A stretch of DNA of 10,484 nucleotides, from the NCBI GenBank assembly GCA_945937855.1, contig CAMEUC010000032.1, forward strand, positions 1-10,484, in the 5' to 3' direction. Below the pieces are notes generated by a model. It was given only the letters and a program-made list of their open reading frames with translations, had not been told where the DNA came from and did no database searches. The DNA comes from an uncultured Clostridium sp. Lineage in GTDB: Bacteria > Bacillota > Clostridia > TANB77 > CAG-508. Below, piece after piece: positions 6,086-10,484 of the stretch (position 1 is the stretch's first letter; the number at the start of each line of letters is the position of its first letter). The translations under genes and the position numbers were made by a program.

Positions 6086-6141
6086 TAATGTTATTTTAAA
6101 TATATCCAGTTTTCGAAGGCAGGTATATTTTAGTAACATTA
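6086..6141. repeat. long imperfect inverted repeat downstream of the excisionase gene
   Basis: TAATGTTA (6086-6093) and TAACATTA (6134-6141) are perfect outer arms. Inside them AAATATAtCC (6098-6107) faces GGTATATTT (6122-6130), leaving a loop with TTCGAA and, on the minus strand, CCTGCC. Plus-strand reading continues into seven T, so it could terminate a plus-strand RNA, but none is evident. Alternatives are part of oriT (the CCTGCC in the loop is reminiscent of IncP-type nick regions) or a hairpin separating the excisionase and mob transcripts. Confidence 0.5.
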
Positions 6142-6175
6142 TTTTTTTATCTTTAAAATACATTTCTAAAACTCC

Positions 6176-6379
6176 TTAATTACAATTTGAATTACTATTA
6201 ATCCAAATCAAAAATTTATCTTTTGGTACAAGTTTTCTTTTACCAATTCTTAATGTAGGAAATCCTTTGCTATCCATAAGTTGATATGAATTAGCTTTAG
6301 ATATTCCTAAATATCTACTAATATCTGTTGCAGATAAAGTAGCAGGTAAATCTTCTTTGGTTTTAAAACTACAATGCAT
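6176..6379 (-). CDS. xis: excisionase-like helix-turn-helix protein
   Basis: A 67-residue basic protein with the winged/MerR-like helix-turn-helix of the HTH_17 (excisionase) family: LSATDISRYLGISKANSYQLM, then GFPTLRIGKRKLVPKDKFLIWI, where the strand pair 'fPtlriGkRklvpk' is diagnostic. Such proteins bind near the element ends and steer the integrase towards excision, as Tn916 Xis does. I place the start at Met 6379: AAAGGAGG then lies 7 bases upstream, whereas the first ATG (6385) is only 1 base from it. It heads the minus-strand mob gene group and is far from int, unlike the adjacent xis-int pair of Tn916, so it could also be a regulator of the mob genes. Confidence 0.82.
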   Translation of the reverse strand: MHCSFKTKEDLPATLSATDISRYLGISKANSYQLMDSKGFPTLRIGKRKLVPKDKFLIWINSNSNCN

Positions 6380-6421
6380 AAGCATTCCTCCTTTCCTATT
6401 TTTTTCAGTTTAACGTCCATT

Positions 6422-6432
6422 TGTATAGCATT
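6422..6432 (-). promoter_or_regulatory. candidate extended -10 for the excisionase gene
   Basis: On the minus strand TGCTATACA forms an extended -10 (plus 6422-6430) about 45 bases before the start codon. No good -35 is seen. The same TGCTAT core occurs in the regulator promoter (4321-4331) and the plus-strand promoter at 6550-6558. Confidence 0.35.
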
Positions 6433-6514
6433 TGCTCATAACAGTTTTGTTTCTGTTCTCCCTTATCCAAGCGAGCTACCCCTTTACATCACGTTAGCCA
6501 GGTAGAAGTTTCAT

Positions 6515-6558
6515 TAGATGTTTACATCTAGACTATTTAGTTTTCAATGTGCTATAAT
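6515..6558 (+). promoter_or_regulatory. promoter with palindromic operator for the DUF6076 gene
   Basis: TGTGCTATAAT (6548-6558) is an extended -10 with consensus TATAAT. Upstream, covering the -35 position, is a perfect 16-base palindrome TAGATGTTTACATCTA (6515-6530). The -35 is poor (TAGACT at 6529-6534), consistent with an activator or repressor site. The predicted transcript would carry a leader of about 145 bases. Confidence 0.5.
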
Positions 6559-6564
6559 AGAAAA

Positions 6565-6708
6565 GAGATTGAATAACAACCTATTATCTATTTGCAAAAT
6601 CATTATAGAATGCTTGAAATACATTGTAAATAGAAAATCATAAGTCTATAAATAAAGTTGTAATAGAAAAATCTATAATCTATTTTCAAAAATGGAGGTA
6701 ATGTAATA
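6565..6708 (+). other. long AU-rich leader with repeated TCTATTT/AAATAGA segments
   Basis: Together with 6386-6564 this makes a 369-base stretch without a clear gene. The leader holds AAATAGA (6628-6634), complementary both to TCTATTT at 6587-6593 and to TCTATTT at 6679-6685, so two exclusive stems are possible. AAAATCAT recurs at 6596-6603 and 6634-6641, and AATAGAAAA occurs three times (6556, 6629, 6662). In such AT-rich DNA this may be chance. I see no known riboswitch, tRNA or terminator here. Confidence 0.3.
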
Positions 6709-6792
6709 ATGTTAACGTTTTTCACATTTAAAGATAGAAAAATTATATTAAAGAATGAACGGCGAATATTATGGATATTTAAATGGCTTTGA
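6709..6792 (+). CDS. 27-codon frame with strong RBS overlapping the DUF6076 start
   Basis: ATG at 6709 is preceded by GGAGG (6694-6698) at a workable 10-base spacing and encodes MLTFFTFKDRKIILKNERRI... up to TGA 6790-6792. The next gene starts at 6755 in the following frame and has no good ribosome binding site of its own. Joining the two frames near 6755 would give a smooth N-terminus (FKDRKIILKN-GEYYGYLNG). So this is either a leader peptide coupled to the next gene or the true start of that gene displaced by a one-base frameshift. Confidence 0.45.
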   Translation: MLTFFTFKDRKIILKNERRILWIFKWL

Positions 6793-7963
6793 ATATAATA
6801 TTGGAGAAAAACTATTCGAATTTATCACAATGAACTATGATGACATAGATAAATTAAAAGAATTATATTCAGAATTAATAGAAATAGTTGCAGATGGAAA
6901 GTTAAATAATAAAGAATATGATTTATATTGTGATATTAATAATATTTTACAAAAATGTTTAGAATTCTCTCCATATACACATTTCTATAATCAAATATTA
7001 GTTGATACAATAATTAAAACATATAATATGAACTTTATTAGGTCTGATTTATTAATTAAAAATGATATAAAACTTAATTATGATGAGGGATTTAATAAAA
7101 AAGAAACAAGTATACATGAATTGTTGTTAGAGAAAGATGAAGATAAAAAGAATACAACAATATTAGTAAGAGATTGTTTTCAAAAAATATCAGGTATAAC
7201 AGAAAAAAGAAATAATAAGTTTTTAGAATTTTTTAATGAAGTAAAAGATGCCTTGGCAATGGATTTCAAAGAAAAAGTAAATGAATATAATGAAAGAATA
7301 ACTTTGATGGCAGAATATTCAAATGACAAATTATTAAGAGATTTAACTCCAGAGCAAAAGATTTATTTGTATGAATGTACAGGAGTATTTAATTTAAATT
7401 ATTTGAATTTGTCTCTAACAAATACAATATTTCTAGATACAGCATTTAAAACAAAGTATATTGCTAATGGTAGTTTAACAAAAGAGGAAAAAAGATTAGA
7501 TGTATTAGAGATAGCTAAGAAAATAAAAGAAAAAAATATTGAAGTTCAGGAAATATATGAGTTAGACAATAGCGAAGAGCAGATAAGATTTGAATTATTT
7601 AAAGTAATACAAAACAATTTTGTAATAAAAAAATGTACAAATTGTGGTAAATTATTTATTCCTCTTAAAACGGACAAACAATATTGTGATAATTTATACT
7701 TAAATACAGGAAAGACTTGTAGTGAAATTGGAGCAACTAAAAAACATAAAGAAAAAATATCAGATAGCTTAGTTTTAAAGGAATTTCAAAGAGAATATAA
7801 AAGAATGTATGGATTACATTATAATAACAGCAAGAAATTTACAGAAGCTAAATTTAAAAAGTGGTCTAAACAAGCAAGAGAGTTAAGAGACAGGTATACA
7901 GATGATAAAATAGAAGAATTTAAGGAAGAATTAAAAAAATCAAGTAATCTATATCGATCTTAA
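6755..7963 (+). CDS. DUF6076 family protein with four-cysteine putative zinc site
   Basis: A 402-residue protein with a long helical N-terminal region. Its C-terminal module matches my memory of DUF6076: 'EIYELDNSEEQIRFELFKVI' leading to C294-x2-C297 (KKCTNCGKLFIP), YC311D and TC322SEIGA, then a helical tail with REYKRMYG and W-x-x-x-A-R patterns. The four cysteines could bind zinc in a CGNR-like manner, suggesting nucleic-acid binding; no function is established. An in-frame TAA at 6749-6751 limits the start to 6755 or later, yet only weak TTAAAGA precedes it, while a strong ribosome binding site serves the overlapping 27-codon frame. It is divergent from the excisionase gene and followed by a terminator 136 bases on. 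It may be cargo of the mobile element or a neighbouring host gene. Confidence 0.83.
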   Translation: MNGEYYGYLNGFEYNIGEKLFEFITMNYDDIDKLKELYSELIEIVADGKLNNKEYDLYCDINNILQKCLEFSPYTHFYNQILVDTIIKTYNMNFIRSDLLIKNDIKLNYDEGFNKKETSIHELLLEKDEDKKNTTILVRDCFQKISGITEKRNNKFLEFFNEVKDALAMDFKEKVNEYNERITLMAEYSNDKLLRDLTPEQKIYLYECTGVFNLNYLNLSLTNTIFLDTAFKTKYIANGSLTKEEKRLDVLEIAKKIKEKNIEVQEIYELDNSEEQIRFELFKVIQNNFVIKKCTNCGKLFIPLKTDKQYCDNLYLNTGKTCSEIGATKKHKEKISDSLVLKEFQREYKRMYGLHYNNSKKFTEAKFKKWSKQARELRDRYTDDKIEEFKEELKKSSNLYRS

Positions 7964-8098
7964 ATCAATACAACTTAATGATGCCTAGCAAAATATAAAT
8001 TTTCATATAGATTTATGTCAAAAATGTAATAAAAAAGTAATATTACAGCTTTGAAAACTACAAAAAATAGCTCCCGTAAAAGAAAAACAGTTATATTA

Positions 8099-8131
8099 AG
8101 CAATAGCACAAATTCATGCTATTGCTTTTTT
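8099..8131 (+). terminator. intrinsic terminator after the DUF6076 gene
   Basis: AGCAATAGCA (8099-8108) and TGCTATTGCT (8117-8126) form a perfect 10-bp stem with an 8-base loop, followed by six T (8126-8131). The interval 7964-8098 before it holds no recognisable gene, only AT-rich DNA with a 10-base palindrome (8037-8046). Confidence 0.85.
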
Positions 8132-8150
8132 GCGTAAAATTTGTTTAATA

Positions 8151-8156
8151 TATAAT
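8151..8156 (+). promoter_or_regulatory. possible -10 for the LRR protein gene
   Basis: TATAAT occurs 36 bases before the start codon, directly after the terminator of the previous gene. The best-spaced upstream hexamer (TTTTGC, 8128-8133, 17-base spacer) is a poor -35, so this is tentative. Confidence 0.3.
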
Positions 8157-8191
8157 ATATAAGAATAGGAATAAAGGGGATTTGATGTAAT

Positions 8192-10484
8192 ATGAATCAA
8201 AAAAGAAAAATATCATTGATGTTAGTTTTAATAATAATTTTACAAGTAATATTGCCAACATTAACTGGAGTAATTGAAAGTGATATAACATTATTTTCAA
8301 TAGCTGTAACAACAGTAAAAGAATGGGATATATCTAAAAATGGGGATGGAACTGTACTAGCGGTATTAGATAATGAAGGAACTTTAACAATATTCGGTCA
8401 AGGGGAAATGAAAGATTGGTATTATAACAATGAGCATGTTGCAGAGTGGCATGATGTAATAAAAAATATAAATAATTTAACAATAGGAGAGGGAGTTACT
8501 AATATAGGAGAAAGAGCATTTATGGAATGCGAAAAAATAAAAAACGTAAAACTTCCTTCAACAGTAACAGATATAGGAATATATGCATTTGGTGATTGCA
8601 AAAGTATGCAATCATTTGAGATAAATAGCTTTTTAAGGATTGACTCAAGTGTCTTTTTAGGATGCGACAATTTAACAAAACTTATTATAGGAAAAGAGGT
8701 TAAAAATGTTAATAAAGATTTATTAACACAGTTAGAAAATTTAAAAACAATAGAGGTAGATTCACAAAATAATTATTTAAAAGTTATAGATGGATTGGTA
8801 TATGATTATAATGTAACTGAAGTAATTGGATGTATACCAGGAAAAATAGGAAAAGTTACTATACCCAATACAGTAAAAAAAATTGGAAATATAGCATTTC
8901 AAAATTGTAAGTATGTTACAGAAATTGATATACCAAATTCTGTAGAATCTATTGGACAAAGTGCATTTAATATATGTAGTTCTTTGACTGAAATAACAAT
9001 ACCAGGAAGTGTAGAAGTTATCCCTAAATATATGGTTATGCAATGCTCAAAATTAGAGAGAATAATAATTAAAGAGGGTGTTAAAACAATTGAGTTTGGA
9101 GTAATTCAAGGATGTGAAGAATTAGAATATATAGAATTACCATCAAGTGTGGAGAAAATAGATGTTGAAGCTTTTATTGGGGCACCTAGCATAAAAGAGT
9201 TTAAAGTTAGTGAGGACAGTAATTATTTTAGTAGTCAAAATGGAATTTTATATAATAAAGATAAGACAAAATTAATAAAATATACAACAGGAAGTGAAGA
9301 AGAAGAATTTATTATACCCGATCATGTTACAAGTTTAGAAGATTCATCTTTCTACAAAGCAAATAAATTAAAAAAAGTTACATTTAATAATAATATAAAA
9401 GAAATACCTCAAGCATGCTTTATGTCATGTGAAAACTTAATAGATGTTAACATACCTAATTGTGTTAATTTTATAGACAGTTCTGCTTTCAGAAGTTGCA
9501 CAAGTTTAAAAAATTTTGTTATTCCAGAAGGAACAACAAAATTAGGGGGAGCAGTATTTCTATATTGTGAAAATTTAGAGAGTGTTACTATTTTAGGAAA
9601 TATTACACAAATGGGAAATGGTGTATTTGGAAATTGTAAAAATTTAAAAAATTTAACAATCCCATGTGCTGTAGAAACAATCGGAACAAGGGTTTTTGAA
9701 AATGTACCGGGACCAGTTAATTATTATGAAAATAATCAGGCCATGGTAAAATATGCGGAAAAATATCCTGATGAAACAGAGTATAATATGCTTGATGCGA
9801 AAAAAATTGTAGAAATAAAGTTAACAAAAGCTCCAACAAAAACAACATATATAGAAGGACAAAACTTTAATCCGGCAGGAATGGTAGTAACAGCAACATA
9901 TAATGATGGAACAACAAAAGAAGTAACAAATTATATAGTAACAGATGGAGATAATTTAACAGTAGGAAAAACAAGTGTAACAATAAGCTATACAGAAAAT
10001 GGAGTAACAAAAACAACAACACAAGGAATAACAGTAAATGAAGATCATACATGGGATTCAGGTGAAGTGACAAAAGAGCCAACATGTAAAGATAAAGGAG
10101 AAAAGACATATACATGTACAGTGTGTGGAGAAACAAAGACAGAAGAAATAGCAGTAACAAATAATCATACATGGGATTCAGGTGAAGTAACAAAAGAACC
10201 AACATGTAAAGATAAAGGAGAAAAGACATATACATGTACAGTGTGTGGAAAAACAAAGACAGAAGAAATAGCAGTAAATGAAGATCATACATGGGATTCA
10301 GGCGAAGTAACAAAAGAGCCAACATGTAAAGATAAAGGAGAAAAGACATATACGTGTACAGTGTGTGGCCAGACAAGAACAGAAGAAATAGCAGTAACAA
10401 ATAATCATACATGGGATTCAGGTGAAGTGACAAAAGAGCCAACATGTAAAGATAAAGGAGAAAAGACATATACATGTACAGTGT
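8192..10484 (+). CDS. secreted BspA-like leucine-rich-repeat surface protein, 3' end outside window
   Basis: Open for 764 codons to the right edge. Residues 1-30 are a signal peptide (NQKRK followed by a hydrophobic core LMLVLIIILQVILP). About 93-527 hold BspA-type LRR_5 repeats of roughly 23 residues with the pattern 'L..I.IP.sV..IG..AF..C..L', for example VTIPNTVKKIGNIAFQNC. About 537-615 form a Big_3-like Ig domain (TTYIEGQNFNPAGMVVTATY, GTTKEVTNY, then a VGKTSVTISY strand). From about 617, 40-residue repeats begin (HTWDSGEVTKEPTCKDKG, then TYTCTVCG). AAAGGGGAT lies 11 bases before the ATG. Such proteins are exported and bind host or microbial surfaces in gut and oral bacteria (family knowledge); the ligand and the cell-wall attachment end are not in view. 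It is probably host chromosome rather than element. Confidence 0.92.
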   Translation, partial: MNQKRKISLMLVLIIILQVILPTLTGVIESDITLFSIAVTTVKEWDISKNGDGTVLAVLDNEGTLTIFGQGEMKDWYYNNEHVAEWHDVIKNINNLTIGEGVTNIGERAFMECEKIKNVKLPSTVTDIGIYAFGDCKSMQSFEINSFLRIDSSVFLGCDNLTKLIIGKEVKNVNKDLLTQLENLKTIEVDSQNNYLKVIDGLVYDYNVTEVIGCIPGKIGKVTIPNTVKKIGNIAFQNCKYVTEIDIPNSVESIGQSAFNICSSLTEITIPGSVEVIPKYMVMQCSKLERIIIKEGVKTIEFGVIQGCEELEYIELPSSVEKIDVEAFIGAPSIKEFKVSEDSNYFSSQNGILYNKDKTKLIKYTTGSEEEEFIIPDHVTSLEDSSFYKANKLKKVTFNNNIKEIPQACFMSCENLIDVNIPNCVNFIDSSAFRSCTSLKNFVIPEGTTKLGGAVFLYCENLESVTILGNITQMGNGVFGNCKNLKNLTIPCAVETIGTRVFENVPGPVNYYENNQAMVKYAEKYPDETEYNMLDAKKIVEIKLTKAPTKTTYIEGQNFNPAGMVVTATYNDGTTKEVTNYIVTDGDNLTVGKTSVTISYTENGVTKTTTQGITVNEDHTWDSGEVTKEPTCKDKGEKTYTCTVCGETKTEEIAVTNNHTWDSGEVTKEPTCKDKGEKTYTCTVCGKTKTEEIAVNEDHTWDSGEVTKEPTCKDKGEKTYTCTVCGQTRTEEIAVTNNHTWDSGEVTKEPTCKDKGEKTYTCTV
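10043..10484 (+). repeat. 120-bp tandem repeats inside the LRR protein gene
   Basis: Three full units and most of a fourth (starts near 10043, 10163, 10283 and 10403) are nearly identical, each encoding 40 residues with three cysteines (PTC...TCTVC). The joints alternate: units 1 and 3 open with NEDHTW, units 2 and 4 with TNNHTW, suggesting amplification as 240-bp pairs. The array runs past the window edge, so the copy number is unknown. Confidence 0.93.

Larger units (their letters stand above)
2262..6385. mobile_element. integrative and mobilizable element (backbone), ends unresolved
   Basis: Integrase, excisionase-like protein, MobC, relaxase with nested gene, oriT-like repeats and a ribbon-helix-helix regulator lie on one strand without secretion or replication genes. 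This is the gene set of an integrative and mobilizable element. The left end probably lies between the AAA_13 stop (2235) and the integrase stop; the right end may be in 6386-6754 or beyond the DUF6076 gene (7964-8098). I could not find a convincing att direct repeat, so the coordinates mark only the conserved backbone. Confidence 0.75.

Noticed and set aside
2233..8005. 10-base direct repeat TAAATTTTCA at 2233-2242 and 7996-8005 as att sites
   Set aside because: The positions would suit element ends, but a 10-base AT-only-like match between two AT-rich intervals is expected by chance, and a similar 9-base match (ATTTTCAAA) also occurs at 6682. An empty-site comparison would decide.
8422..9043. 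Two short minus-strand frames within the LRR gene
   Set aside because: Antisense shadows of LRR repeats, no start signals, low-complexity hydrophobic or Tyr/Cys-rich translation.
9867..10475. Minus-strand open frame of 202 codons rich in Leu, Tyr and His
   Set aside because: It is the reverse reading of the 120-bp repeats in the LRR gene; the repeat structure keeps it open, and there is no ribosome binding site or plausible protein.
10043..10484. Tandem array as a CRISPR
   Set aside because: The units are 120 bp, contiguous, in frame with a large gene and lack unique spacers.

Overview
The window comes from a very AT-rich, low-GC Gram-positive genome, most likely a gut Bacillota (Clostridia-type) bacterium. 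The grounds are the strong AGGAGG-type ribosome binding sites, the heavy use of ATA and AAA codons, the families present (DUF6076, a DUF6809-like protein, a Clostridia-type relaxase with MobC, a BspA-like leucine-rich-repeat surface protein), and extended -10 promoters. Species cannot be named from this sequence.

Layout. (1) Bases 1-2235 (+): the C-terminal 744 codons of an AAA_13-type (PrrC/RloC-like) ATPase, a probable defence or RNA-cleaving protein whose Walker A end lies to the left of the window. It ends in a hairpin at 2244-2272 that can also terminate the opposite strand. (2) About 2262-6385 (-): the backbone of an integrative and mobilizable element. In transcription order it holds an excisionase-like HTH protein, a small membrane peptide overlapping an oriT-like set of inverted repeats, mobC, a MOBP-type relaxase with a second gene nested in another frame, a 54-residue ribbon-helix-helix regulator, a DUF6809-like small protein, a tyrosine integrase and a further 54-residue protein. 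No type IV secretion genes are visible, so the element would borrow a helper's conjugation machinery. (3) 6386-6754: a divergent control region with promoter candidates in both directions. (4) 6755-7963 (+): a DUF6076 protein with a four-cysteine putative zinc site, possibly element cargo, whose start is puzzling because the only good ribosome binding site belongs to a 27-codon overlapping frame. (5) 7964-8191: intergenic, with a strong terminator at 8099-8131. (6) 8192 to the right edge (+): a secreted BspA-like LRR protein with a Big_3-like domain and 120-bp tandem repeats, running out of the window.

The most interesting part is the control module at 4020-4345. A ribbon-helix-helix gene is preceded by a promoter bracketed by two copies of an 11-bp palindrome (TTGTCTGACAA). 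A third copy lies beyond the gene's stop codon, inside the loop of a plus-strand terminator. That terminator follows a good plus-strand promoter, which together predict an RNA of about 70 nt antisense to the leader between the regulator gene and the DUF6809-like/integrase genes. The architecture resembles copG-RNAII-repB copy control of pMV158-type plasmids, but sits in front of an integrase. Other points worth checking are the gene overprinted in the relaxase (with its own ribosome binding site, coiled-coil-like region and membrane anchor), the membrane peptide overlapping the putative oriT, and the possible ribonuclease triad in the AAA_13 protein.
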